Source of the DNA: Pyrenophora tritici-repentis
Taxonomy: Eukaryota > Ascomycota > Dothideomycetes > Pleosporales > Pleosporaceae
Length of the DNA stretch: 64,000 bases
Assembly (NCBI RefSeq): GCF_003171515.1
Contig: NC_089399.1
Location: forward strand, 3,844,001-3,908,000
Direction of reading: 5' to 3'
This document shows positions 31,345 through 41,851 of this stretch, piece by piece. Under the pieces are notes generated by a model that ran no database searches, was not told the origin of the DNA, and saw only the letters and a list, made by a program, of their open reading frames with translations. Position 1 is the first letter of the stretch. Every line of letters begins with the position of its first letter. Made by a program: the position numbers and the translations under genes.

Positions 31345-32467
31345 ATGAGACTCCTTCTCCCCTCTCTCCTCGCTCTCATCAGCGGTGCCAGCCTCGCCGT
31401 CGCCCAACAGCGCTGCGACGTCCCCTCCCCAGGCGTCTACTGCAACACCACCGACATCCTCGCCTACCAGACCACCGACTGCAAGCCCTTCCACATCTTC
31501 GTCGTCCGCGGCTCCGACGAGCCCTACCCCGGCCGTCTAGGCAACCTCACCAAGCAAATCTGCGACGAAATCGGTGGCTCCGACGCGTGCGGCTTTGAAA
31601 ATGTAGAGTACCCCGCGAAGAGCACGGCGTGGGGCCAAGGCGTATGGTGCGACTCTGCCAGCAAAGGCGCTGCAAACGGCCAAGCGCAGATGAAGGACTA
31701 CAACGCAAATTGTCCCGACTCCAAGTTGATTGTGCTGGGTTTCTCGCAGGGAGGGTCCGTGGCGCAGGATATGCTCAGCGGGGGTGGTGGTGAGGTGTTT
31801 GCTTGCAAGCAGGATATGAATCCAGCCTTGGACCCTGGTCTGGCTGCTAAAGGTAAGCGCAAGCGCGTCTCTCTCTCCAGCGCTTGACGTCACACTGCCC
31901 CTCTGTCAATTGATCTCCCACTAACTTCGTCACCGTGCAGTTGTCGCGGCTGCTACGTTTGGCGCCGTCGTCCGCTCGCGAGACCAGGATTTCACCGTCG
32001 GCCAGGGCGTCAATTATGATGGGACGAGTCCTCGTGCGCCAGATCATCTCAAGGCTTTAAACACCTTTTCCGATCGCTTCCTCGATTACTGCCACTATGG
32101 TGATCCTATTTGCGCGGTGGGGTCCCTGCCTGCAAGCGTCGAGGAGCACTTGAATTACTTTGTCAAACATAATGCTCAGGTTATTGAGTGGGTCGCTGCC
32201 ATGGCCAAAGTCGGTGCTGGTGATGCTAGTGCGAAGCCGAGCAAGCCCATCCTCGCCGTTTCTCCTTGGTCAACGAGTGTTGCTGCTAGACCTGCTGCCG
32301 CGACTGGATCCGCTTCTGCTACTCCTTCACTTATCGGCACTATGAGCGTGACACGCTCCAGCTCCAGCGCGAGTGCAACGCAGACGAGTCTCACTGGCGC
32401 TGCTCCCTCTCTGGGTGCTGCGTTGGGATACTTGATGGCCATTCCTCTTGCTGTGGTTGTCTTGTAA
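31345..32467 (+). CDS. Cutinase/acetylxylan esterase family (CE5), probably GPI-anchored
   Basis: A secreted serine esterase acting on plant polyester or acetylated xylan. Exons 31345-31852 and 31941-32467 (intron GTAAGC..TGCAG) give 344 residues. The signal peptide is residues 1-20 (MRLLLPSLLALISGASLAVA). The nucleophile elbow is GFSQGG, with Ser at about residue 134. The catalytic Asp is in HYGDPIC (about 223) and the His is probably in EEHLNYFVKH (about 238-247). Cys residues flank the triad as in the family. Residues 265-325 are Ser/Thr/Ala-rich and the last 20 residues are hydrophobic (GYLMAIPLAVVVL), which fits a GPI anchor. This implies a cell-surface enzyme rather than a freely secreted one. 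An upstream frame opening at 31018 is leader, not coding. Confidence 0.92.
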
Positions 32468-32754
32468 AGGCACTTCGCAGTATACTCACCTCAATTGAGT
32501 GCGAGATACGGACAGAGACCAGCAAAATGTATAATACCGAACAAAGCATGAACCAAATGCAAATATGGAGTTTGGAGTGATGGAACATGGGAATTGGAAT
32601 TAGATACCCATTAACCTCTAAACATCTAATCATTATCATCGTTATTTGTAATATACAGTGACGGCTCGTTCTAAGAAAATGTCTCAAGCCGATGGGAAGC
32701 CCAACTCTACCAGAGAAGCGCCTTTATGCTGTGTAAAAATTGACGAGAGCGAAA

Positions 32755-34653
32755 TTACAAGAGACCAATGGTCCTCTGCTTCATGGTCCTGACGTCAACG
32801 TTCTGCCAAAGGGCAACGCTGAACAGAGTCATGCAGTAGACGCACACAGCCGAGATGAGCATGTACTTTTGTGTCTGACCGTAGCTGAGGTTGATGGCAT
32901 CGCGAGCGGGGCTTCCAACAGGGTAGCCGGATTGTACGTCGATGTTACCGTAAATATTTGTGATGTTGTCGAGGGCGCTCGCGGGCAGATTCGCCTTGAG
33001 ACGAGCAGGGAAGACACCAGTCCAGATGGCACCAGCGACGGTGGAGCCGATAGCACTACCGATCGCAATAATCATCGATTCGACGGCGAGAAGAGCAGGG
33101 AAGTCCTGTTGCTTGGACACGGCCATGAGAGTGGTTTGTTCCGAGACGACGAGAACACCGCCACCAAACGAGATGAAGAGCATGCACATGACAATGTAGC
33201 CAATGTTCTCGTCGGGCTGGCGGAACTTGATCATGAGACCAACACCCAGCATTGTAAGAGGTACGCCCCAGAACAGAGAGTAAATCTTGAGCTTTCCGTA
33301 GTAGCGCAGGGCAACACCATACAAGATGCAGATGAAGCAACTGCCCATGGTGTAGATGTTGGCAATCCATGTGGCGTGTACGGGCGTCTGGTTGAACAAG
33401 ACAACAAGCAGCGAGTAAAAGTACGAGTCCCAGCAGTACCAGCCAATGTACAGCGAGCCAGCCATGGTGTATGTGAAGATGACAGTTCGGTTCTTGAGCA
33501 GAGGCCATGGGATGAATGTGACTGTGGCACCATACTTCTCCCAAAGACCAAACGCAACAATCAAGAGCGCGCCGAAAACAAGGAAGCAGATGATCAGAGG
33601 TGATTTCCACTCATCGGCCTGGTAGGTGTAGATGTTGAAGGCAACGAGGAAGAGCGACAGTCCAGTAGCCAGGATCAAAAGGCCGACGGCATCGAACTCG
33701 CGGAGGTAGTACACGACTGTCTGGCCAAAGTTACCCCGGCTTGGTCGTGGTTTGATGAGACCCTGCTTGCGTGCTTTGCCCTCGTAAATCACAAACAAGG
33801 CGATGAGAGGCGAGCAGACAATAGGCGCGAGGATTGCAAATATACCAAACGCCCATCGGAAGCCAATGCCACCAGGAGCTATAATGCCATTGACACCATA
33901 GCCGTAGATCCAAGTGGTAACAAGCCAGGGAGAGGATGCGTACGAGATGAAGAGGGCTCGGTTCTTCAGCTTGGAGGTATCGGCAATGAAGACAGTAACA
34001 AAGAAGTTGATACTGTTATAGCCGACGTAGAAAAACGTCTGGGCGGCGCAGTAAGCCTTGACGTTGTTGCAGGATGCCATCAAGACAAGGCCAACGACAT
34101 AGATGGCCACACCGAGGCAGAGACCAAAAGGTCGGCCCCAGATGTTGAGGATTTTGGCATAGGGGAGCTTCCAGATACCAGCGACAATTGACGAAATGAC
34201 AGTAGTCAGAGCGGTCAAGGAGTGTTTGTTGAAACTGCTGGTGACGTATGGCGAGAGGGTACTGGAGGTGCTGGAAGTATAGGCGGTGAAGAACTGGATG
34301 AACCACATGCTGGAGAGTCTTAGTAACGTATACTGAAGTATCAAAATAGGGTGAACTTACAACATGTAGGCCAGCATCAAGTCTCTCTTCTTCCAGATGA
34401 GAGAGGCAGCCTGAACAGCCTGCACACCTTGTTCGGCGGTAGTGTCGACCTTGTTCAGCTCCTCATCAGAGTCATTGCTCATCGGGGAAGACCTTGGGCT
34501 ACCCAGCTTCTCGTCAGGACGAGAAACATCCATGCTGGTGTGTCCCTGGAACGAAGCGGGGACGTCGGCGACATCTTTGTTGTCAGCGTAAGCGGAGGCC
34601 TTGTTGCCAGAAACCAAGGCACTGCTGGTCAATCCCTTGAAAGTGAAACCCAT
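32755..34653 (-). CDS. Siderophore-iron MFS transporter (ARN/MirB type)
   Basis: Imports Fe(III)-siderophore complexes across the plasma membrane. Exons: 34653-34361 and 34309-32755; the intron is GTAAGT..CTCCAG, 51 bases. The product is 615 residues with about 14 membrane segments. The cytoplasmic N-terminus (about 85 residues) is Ser/Asp-rich and ends in KKRDLMLAYM, a junction typical of this family. Family features are FFTAYTSSTSSTLSPYVTSS in the first segment, KLPYAKILNIWGRP, FFYVGYNSINFFVTVFIADT and SYASSPWLVTTWIYG, plus the extracellular loop before the last segment. A TATA box lies about 90 bases upstream of the ATG and a perfect ATCTGATAA iron-regulator GATA site about 350 bases upstream. 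It shares the region with a metalloreductase and a copper transporter. Confidence 0.9.
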
Positions 34654-34740
34654 CTTGAGAATTGTTGGTAGAGGACAATTCCAACATCAGGAGTGAAGGG
34701 AGATGCAGAGATTGATAAGACAAGCACCCCCGCGAGCTGC

Positions 34741-34753
34741 AAGCTTATATAAA
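34741..34753 (-). promoter_or_regulatory. TATA box of the siderophore transporter gene
   Basis: Reads GCTTTATATAAGC on the minus strand (near-palindromic), 88-100 bases upstream of the ATG at 34653. Confidence 0.6.
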
Positions 34754-35005
34754 GCAAGAGCGATGCACTCGGACATGACGGTCCACTGCAGTGCATCCTG
34801 TCGTTCCCGGTTGTTGGCTCCTGGTCAATGGGTTGGTAAATAGCGCACTAGCTCTCCACAAATGAGGAATAGTGTTTGCTCTTTGCAGTTGGTCCTCCGG
34901 GGATAAGCTCACCGAAGCTCGGCGGAGAAATCTTATCTCGATAATCAATCGGCATCAGCGACGGGGGTGGGGCCAATGGGTAGTGGCCGTGGCGTGACGT
35001 GTGGG

Positions 35006-35014
35006 TTATCAGAT
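35006..35014 (-). promoter_or_regulatory. Candidate SreA/Urbs1-type iron GATA site
   Basis: The minus strand reads ATCTGATAA, an exact match to the ATCWGATAA consensus of fungal iron-repressing GATA factors. It lies about 350 bases upstream of the siderophore transporter start. Two weaker HGATAR words lie closer (AGATAA on the minus strand and CGATAA on the plus strand, about 34930-34945). Confidence 0.6.
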
Positions 35015-35370
35015 GAAAATTCTGCATCTAATCAGATCAGATGGGAAGCCGCCAGTCGCGACATGCAGCCTCCATGGAAGCTCACCCCATCATCGTGGCT
35101 TGCTGTTCCGGCCTGCATTCGTTAAGCGGGGCACCACAGCAGTAGGACATGAGCTGAGGGCTACGACGGCAGCTGCTATCTTAACCTTGCCTTCACGGCG
35201 TTCCCGATGCTACTCGACAGCTTCTTCCGACCTGGTGGACCTGTCCGGCATTGGCGCCTTTTGTTACTCCATGGCCGTACCGTAGTGGCAGTGTCAGAGG
35301 CCAAAAAAGTTTTCTTGGGAGGGGAAATAAGCATTCCAGAAGCAAGTCTTTGCAGGCATTCTGCTCCTTC

Positions 35371-35960
35371 CTATGTGCGCCAAGTTGGTGTCCCATCTAC
35401 AGGTACGTACAGGACGGATGCAGGGCCAGATGACTTGGTGTAGGTGGGGTTGATGTCAGCATTAGAGAGGTGGAGGCACATGGCATTGTTAATACGTATC
35501 TCAGCCGTATTCGTGGGATTGTAGCAGTAAGAGTTGAGTCCTGAGTCGTCTGGTCGTGAATCCATCGGCCTTCAAGTCGGAGACGGTTGATGCGGCACAG
35601 GTTCGAGTGACAGCATGCTTGGCTACCGATACTCGGAAGGAAGTTGACTTGTATACGTTCCTCGCGCACGAGCGTCCTGCGTAGGATGGTGTCTCCAGCA
35701 GTCATGGTTTCGCCAATCTGACTGCCCAGTCTAATCATTGGTCTTCGCAGATGAGTCCTAGTTACTACAGGACCTCTTTGTTCCATGTACGGTCCATGTT
35801 GAAGCTCTTGAGTGAGAGAATCGATATCTACAGGCTTTGGTTGTTCTCTCCAAAATGTCCATTGTATATTCGATTGGCTACCTGCCTTTGTTCCGGTTTG
35901 TGTTGTTGAGCTGGGTGATGCGCCCCCCCCCCTCATCCGTCGGCCATTAACCAATGCCAT
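35371..35960 (-). pseudogene. Possible spliced or broken small gene
   Basis: Two overlapping minus-strand frames look coding in turn: 35960 down to about 35570 (SQIGETMTAGDTILRRTL, VNFLPSIGSQACC) and then another frame at 35565-35371 (SYCYNPTNTAEIRINN, LHLSNADINPTYTK). A GT-AG interval of 77 bases could join them but its donor is weak, and the first frame starts through a G-run. It may be a small two-exon gene or a decayed one. No family recognised. Confidence 0.3.
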
Positions 35961-36635
35961 GTCTCATAGCAACGTGCGAATGGGTAGCTGTCATCGTATG
36001 CGGAAGACGGGTCTATTTCCCAAGAGGGCTGACGTGGTCTTGCTTCGGGCAATGCCCGTACTTGTTATTCCGCTGCATGCCGTCGAAGTAAAAGAAGCCA
36101 TCATCGACGCATATACTGTGGCTGCATTTGTTTGTATATTAGCAGCAGGCATACCATGATATACTCTCAAGGCCGTTGTGTCATGGAGTATCACAGCCGA
36201 AGATGAGTCACGTGTCTTGTATGACGTTGCCAAGGCATTGCGCGTTGGCCGCGTCCAAAGCGCTTACATTGTGCATTACTCATCGTGTAATATGCATAGG
36301 CACTCTAAAGTCCAGCCGCTCCTTGTCAAACAATCGTACGCGACAGCCATCAATGTACGAGATCATGAAGATAAAGATTGCCTGGCTCGGGTATACCATG
36401 CAGGAGGCCAAGCGCGCAACAGCCAGGGGCGAATGGAACATCGCACCGCCTCATCCTATTGTTCCGTCCCATCCCATCCCATCCCCATTGCTGAGAGAGG
36501 GGTATCGCGACTTCCGCCTCCACTACAACTATGATCGTATTGTCTGTGCCTTGAATCTCTCTCTCTTTTCAATGCGCTACGTGTGCAAATTGAATCCCGA
36601 GGTTTGAGTTTGGCTATAGATGCTTCGACGCCACG

Positions 36636-38441
36636 ATGCCGCATTTGACGCCCTCACGCATCGCCATAACCATCGTCGCTTTCTCCCTCTTCACCTTCTT
36701 CTGGACATTCGGATTGCCTAGCCAGACCGGGGAGCCTTCGCTGCCTGTGATAGACCACTACAACCACAAAAACGTGCACACCGACCCTATAATACCGCCT
36801 CCAGTCATCGAGACGCCACCCACGACACCGACCACGCCGACACGGGAATCGCACGTACCAGCCAAGGCGACACAGGACGGAAATGGGCAGGCAACAGCTT
36901 CTGCATCGAGCACAACGGGTATCGCCGAGTTTGAAAAAGATGGTGGAAGATGGGAAGATGCGATCAAGAGTACGAACGCGGCCAGTGCGACACTAGCATC
37001 AGCGACAGACATAGCCGCCGAAGCCGACACTGCGCCTGTGGCTCAGAAGTTTTGCAGGGACGTTCGCGGTGCACCACACGTCATGGTCGTACTCAAGACG
37101 TCCAAGGCCGAAATCGACAAACTATCCACCCACCTCCGTAACCTCTTATCATGCGCACCCCACTTTGCCATCTTCAGCGACCACGCCGGTGAGTTCCAGG
37201 GTCACAAAGTATACAACGCGCTCGAATCCATCAGCGAGGAGGCCAAGATCAAGCACGATGAGTTCAAGGAATACCAACTCATGCAAGCAGACCCGGAGCA
37301 CAAGCCTGACCCGAAAAAGACAAAGGCGTTGGAAAAGTGGAAGTTCCTGCCCATGGTGTACAAGGCCTATCATTTGAATCCCCATATCAAGTTTGCCGTT
37401 TTCATCGAGGCAGACACGAGCTTGAGCTGGTCGAACCTGCTGCAATGGATCAACAGGCTGGACTACCGGATACCATACTACAGCGGAGCTCCTTCATTCA
37501 TATCCAGCGTTCAACTGGCGCAACGCGGGCCCGGCATCATGTTATCTCAGGGTGCCCTACGGCGATTTGCAAAATCTTACGATGAACTATACATGACAAA
37601 ATGGGAAAAGAACGTCGGCGAGGAATGCTGCGGCGACTTGATGCTAGCCAAAGCTCTTGGTGACGCACACGTCGAATTCTATGCCTCATGGCCCCTTCTC
37701 CAAGGCGAGCGTCCAGAAACCCTGGATTACTCGAAGAAACAATGGTGTGTACCTGCCATATCATGGCACGGTATCAGCGGCGACGAGCTGGTCCGTCAAT
37801 GGGGAATTGAAAGAAAGTGGATCAGTAAGCACGGCTGGGAAACGCCATATCTGTTCCGCGACGCCTTTCACGATTCCGTGCAGCCACATATTGAAACTCG
37901 AAAAGCAAACTGGGATAACTTGAGTCAGGACACCAAGATAATCGCACCACAAGGACGACAGCAAAAGCTCAAGGACGATGCTGCTAAGAAAGCACAGTCA
38001 GCAATCGAAAAATCCGCACCAAAGGAAACAGGAAAGAACACTGGCGGGGAAAAAATCAACGACACCAAGAAACCCGACACCACCAAAATCGACCACAAAG
38101 CCGACATCCTCCAAGAAGCCGGCACCCCTCCCACCAAATCCGAAGAAACAAAGATGCAGAAAAGAGAGGACAGTGTACCAAACTGGGACAAACTCCCCGA
38201 GAAAATCGCCGACGCGGCCGACAGTGTCGACGCATGCCAGAAAGCTTGCGAAGCTGTTGCAGACTGCCTACAATGGCGGTACACGGGCAAAGGTGATGGA
38301 GAGTGCCACTTGAGCAAGGTGCTGAGACTAGGTGGGCCCGTTGGAGATGGCAAGTGGACGAGTGGGTGGGTGACGGGTCGTATTGATGAGGTTACCAAGG
38401 AGTGGGAGTGTAAAGAGGTGAATTGGAAGTTTTATCAGTGA
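36636..38441 (+). CDS. Type II membrane glycosyltransferase-like protein with PAN/apple domain
   Basis: 601 residues, single exon. Residues 8-27 (RIAITIVAFSLFTFFWTFGL) are one membrane anchor with a short cytoplasmic tail, the topology of Golgi glycosyltransferases. A Pro/Thr/Ala-rich stem runs to about 130. The lumenal domain (135-440) has features of fungal fringe-like GT31 proteins: VMVVLKTSKAEIDKLSTHL near its start and WKFLPMVYKAYHLNP. FAVFIEADTSLSW (about 250-262) stands at the usual DxD place but reads E-A-D. ECCGDLMLAKAL and VPAISWHGIS follow. A Lys/Thr-rich linker (445-510) leads to a Cys-rich PAN/apple module at about 528-590 (DACQKACEAVADCLQWRY, then GECHLSKVLRLGG). Substrate unknown. 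Activity is uncertain because the metal-binding motif is altered. Confidence 0.8.
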   Translation: MPHLTPSRIAITIVAFSLFTFFWTFGLPSQTGEPSLPVIDHYNHKNVHTDPIIPPPVIETPPTTPTTPTRESHVPAKATQDGNGQATASASSTTGIAEFEKDGGRWEDAIKSTNAASATLASATDIAAEADTAPVAQKFCRDVRGAPHVMVVLKTSKAEIDKLSTHLRNLLSCAPHFAIFSDHAGEFQGHKVYNALESISEEAKIKHDEFKEYQLMQADPEHKPDPKKTKALEKWKFLPMVYKAYHLNPHIKFAVFIEADTSLSWSNLLQWINRLDYRIPYYSGAPSFISSVQLAQRGPGIMLSQGALRRFAKSYDELYMTKWEKNVGEECCGDLMLAKALGDAHVEFYASWPLLQGERPETLDYSKKQWCVPAISWHGISGDELVRQWGIERKWISKHGWETPYLFRDAFHDSVQPHIETRKANWDNLSQDTKIIAPQGRQQKLKDDAAKKAQSAIEKSAPKETGKNTGGEKINDTKKPDTTKIDHKADILQEAGTPPTKSEETKMQKREDSVPNWDKLPEKIADAADSVDACQKACEAVADCLQWRYTGKGDGECHLSKVLRLGGPVGDGKWTSGWVTGRIDEVTKEWECKEVNWKFYQ

Positions 38442-38650
38442 GATGTGTAACCCCTACACATGGGGCTTATTGGAATAAGTGTACAGAATGAGAGGGAAGT
38501 TTAGGTGGCTTTTAGGCTACAGAGAGTTTGGGAATGATGGGCTGTTCGCAGCAACTGTCGTTTTCTTGTAAGCGCGGTTCTTTACTTGTGGCTGTATACC
38601 CTTTTAACCAGCCGGTTTATGTTGTATATGAAAAGAAATATCATGCAAGC
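38442..38650. other. 3' flank of the glycosyltransferase-like gene
   Basis: No gene seen; AT-rich 3' UTR-like sequence up to the LTR-like remnant. Confidence 0.4.
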
Positions 38651-38727
38651 TGTTGGAAGGTCTATAGCACTAGTGCTGAAAGGAAATAACGATAACTAGG
38701 AATGCATTCTGTTCGGTGATGGTGATT
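38651..38727 (-). repeat. 77-base direct repeat, copy 1
   Basis: Identical by eye to 39145-39221. Confidence 0.9.
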
Positions 38728-39144
38728 CTGAGAGGTGTTCTGATTGCTCATTCTGTAGTTGATTCTGAGCTTCAGCAGAGTCTGCAGAGCTTATTTCGCT
38801 TTGGTTATCCGCCATCTTGCTAGCGGGTGTTGACGCGTTGTCGGTGTTGTTGTCTCGCTGGTTGGTCGTGCCAGCGCTTGTTGTTGTACGTGATCGGATC
38901 GTCCGGAGACGCTCGTACGGTTGAGTTGTATTGCGTTGCTGACGCGCTCTGTGTTCGCGGATTAAGCTAAACCAGCAGCTGTAGAGGGAGGTTAAGAGTG
39001 CTTTGTGTTATCTCTGCCTCGCTCTGTTCTTAGCACAGAATCTTCTCCCGGGAGTATAACGTCGTGCGTCAGGGAGTTCGTCGAAGATGCGGTCTGTCTC
39101 TTCTACCTTGCTGTCTGTGATCGCCTTAAGCAATCACTGATCAG

Positions 39145-39221
39145 TGTTGGAAGGTCTATAGCACTAGTGCTGAAAGGAAATAACGATAACTAGGAATGCA
39201 TTCTGTTCGGTGATGGTGATT
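39145..39221 (-). repeat. 77-base direct repeat, copy 2
   Basis: Identical by eye to 38651-38727. Confidence 0.9.
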
Positions 39222-39848
39222 GATTGTCTACGAACATAGCTGCTACGAAGGTATACCTAAGCTCTGCGCAAGGTGGGCCGAAGTCGGGCCGAAGTGTCCA
39301 GCAGCCGACGTCTCTACCGATACTCACGATCCGACACAAGCCAAGTTTTTTTTCTTGCGAGTGGTATACCATGTTGCACATGAAAAGACACCAACCAGCA
39401 AATTCAGTTTCCAAGACATGTATGTAATCAATTGAAAAAGAAATATAACATCCAAGTCATCTGTCCACGTACATCAAGGGTCAAAAAACGTAATAAAACG
39501 TTGCGGGGGGGTATTGTATCCCAAAGCCATCATCCATCATCTCTCTCTCTCCATCAATCATATTATCTTCTCAGCGTGAAAAAAAACATCCAGCAAAGTG
39601 GTAGGGAAAAACCGCTTATCTAGCTTTCCAAGCTGATTCAATATCGCCGTAAACGCCGGTCGTAAATGCCAAGTATATATCGTCTTGTAGAGAAGGTTTT
39701 ATCCCACATCTACCCTTCTGGTTTTTGTCGGTATGTGTATTTGTATATTTGTTTGCGATATCGTCGGTGTCGGTATCGTTCGGCATCGTGTGTAGTCGTC
39801 ATATTTTATCGTTTGTCCTGAATCCACGTATAGAGGTGTACGCATCGT
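39222..39848. other. Intergenic, AT-rich
   Basis: Between the LTR-like remnant and the small membrane-protein gene. A CTCTCTC/CATCAT patch lies near 39525-39560. No gene seen. Confidence 0.4.
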
Positions 39849-39995
39849 TTACACATTCTCAGTCATATCCGACACCGACGATGCGGTGCCGCCGACGGCC
39901 ATGCGCGTTTGGAGGTAGTAGATTCCGTATGCGATTGCGGCGATGAGGATAAAGAGGATGAGGATGATGAGGAAGATGACGATGTTGCGCTTCAT
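39849..39995 (-). CDS. 48-residue single-pass membrane protein
   Basis: A small ORF from an ATG at 39995-39993 to TAA 39851-39849. Residues 1-4 are basic (MKRN). Residues 5-28 are an almost pure aliphatic membrane helix (IVIFLIILILFILIAAIAYG), followed by IYYLQTRMAVGG and a Ser/Asp/Glu tail. The composition and basic-then-hydrophobic-then-polar order fit a tail- or signal-anchored micropeptide. The gene has long flanks of 620 and 1850 bases, so it is not a shadow of another frame. I do not recognise a family; the function could lie in modulating a larger membrane complex. Confidence 0.5.
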   Translation of the reverse strand: MKRNIVIFLIILILFILIAAIAYGIYYLQTRMAVGGTASSVSDMTENV

Positions 39996-41851
39996 GGTTG
40001 CGGTGTTTGTGTGGTGAGTTGAAGGGTTGGAGGTGAAGATGCGGTGAGTGGGAGACTAGGGGGGAGAATGTAAGTTAAGAGTTTTTTTTTAAAAAAAAAA
40101 GGGAGAGAGAGGATATATGCATACCCGATGAATTCCTTCTTCTTTACAAAGTTCAAGTCAGGTTAAACCCGAGTATCGCAGTCTTGCCAATGTAGCAAGT
40201 TCAAGTCGTGAGATTGAACTAAACACTTACCTACCAACAACAACAAATTTCTCTCAACCAAGAAGAAGTTAATTGATGCAAGTAAGTAGTAGTAAAAAAA
40301 TGTTCAGGTATGCAAGCCAAGGTATGTGTGTAGTTTGTGTATATCCAGCTTCACTCCAGGCGGCATGCAAGCTACTTTTGTACAGACGTGGCGGGGTGCG
40401 TGCACAAAGGTGGTTGGGCGGGACCGCGACATGGTTGGAGGGGTTGGGGAGACGACGCGCCGCGTGGCTGGACTGCTGTCGGTGAGGCTGGATGCGAAAC
40501 GCGCGAGGAGATTTGATTTTAATCAGGGCGGTGGTGACGTGGTGCAGATAAGATGTGTTCTTGTGGGTTGTGTGTTGTCTGTGTGTTGATGGGGTGGTGC
40601 GTGGGTGGTGCGCGGTCATGTGCACAGGCGTGTCTAGGGAGTTGCGGACGTGCTGAGATTCTCCTACAATACAATTAAGGAACGATTGAATTACTATTAA
40701 TGGCTTAATCGCATAGCCGCACATGTTCAATCGGTTTGGTTAAGAGATGGAAATATGCTTCGTCAATGGGATCGCTCGGCACATTCCCTCGAACAGGGCC
40801 AGCTTGGCAGGTACCCGTCACTAGCACTAGCAAACTCCCGCAGTGCATGCGTCCGCCGACGATCTAAGTCTTCCAGGGTCTACTACAGCATGCACTGTTC
40901 AAAGATTTACCTTTGTACTGAAAGTCTGGCTCAAAACACGTGTACCTCCCCGACTTGTCACCGTGTTGGAAAGGAACAGGACGCAAGGGCTCTTTTCGTT
41001 CAAGGGATTCAATCTGGAATTTAGCATAAAAACCTGTTTTTTTTCAACTTCAAGGATATATGATAACTCGTAGGAAGGCTATGGAGTTGGAGGTCTGTAT
41101 GCATTCTTGAGCTCCTGATACAGAGTACATGATCGTAACTTGCATCTCGGATCGGTCGTATACCTCGTACCAGTACACCGTTCAAGAATCAGTTAGTCAC
41201 AGTTAAAAGAACATACCAAGATCCAGTCGTGTGATGGCTTGCAGATTGGGGGTGTTCTGAAAAGCACGCGACTGGAAATCCACCCCTGCCCCGATGATAC
41301 AGGATACTGCTTTCACGCACTCTTCACTATTTTACTTTGTTAGAAACACGCTATCCTGGCCAGCTACTCAGGTCAATCGAAGAGCTGGAGTCGTGAAATT
41401 CGGCAAAGGTTAGAATACGAAGGCATACTGAATTGTTTGAACTATCACGTCAACTTCGGCATTGCCCGAGCTCTTTCCTATTATATACATATTTCCCTGT
41501 ATATAGTTGCCGCCATAACCGGCCCGTTGTGTTACTTCAAGACAACCCTGACATTGCCATCGGGTCAGTACCCGCGCATGGAACGTCTAGTGGGATCGGA
41601 CATGAGCAGTGAACTAGGGCGCGTCTATCTCCGCACTTATATAATCCAGTGGACCCGTGAATCTGCCATGTTCTTTGCCGAAGAAGCCTTTCCACCTGAT
41701 ACGCCTACTGTTACCATCATCCCGTACTCTCTTTTCTATTACTCTGTTATCAATCCATCACACAGCTTGAACAAACCCAAAAAAAAGATAAGTTTACTTA
41801 CAATCACTTTACTGCGGACTATAGTTTTTTACACCGGACTATCTGCCTACC
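39996..41851. other. Intergenic, no firm gene
   Basis: Includes a T10/A10 stretch at 40082-40100 upstream of the small membrane-protein gene. A 153-codon minus-strand frame (40730-40269) is His/Thr-rich without coding character. The long plus-strand frame 41437-42153 is mostly not coding upstream of 41852. Confidence 0.4.

Larger units (their letters stand above)
34654..36635. other. Long intergenic region, promoter plus unclear ORF
   Basis: The left 400 bases are the siderophore transporter promoter. The rest has no firm gene apart from the weak minus-strand candidate at 35371-35960. A run of 11 C (about 35924-35934) and a CATCC-rich leader of the next gene (36455-36485) are present. Confidence 0.4.
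38651..39221 (-). mobile_element. Truncated LTR-retroelement remnant
   Basis: A 77-base sequence (TGTTGGAAGGTCTATAGCAC..) occurs twice in direct orientation, at 38651-38727 and 39145-39221, identical by eye, flanking 417 bases. Read on the minus strand the repeat ends CCTTCCAACA, an LTR-like 3' end. The interior holds a small ORF (38815-38696, 39 codons, MADNQSEISSADSAEAQNQL) that looks like the start of a Gag-type polyprotein. Its reading frame runs into the repeat and stops. I read it as an LTR element with truncated LTRs and a nearly complete internal deletion. No target duplication was found. Confidence 0.5.
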
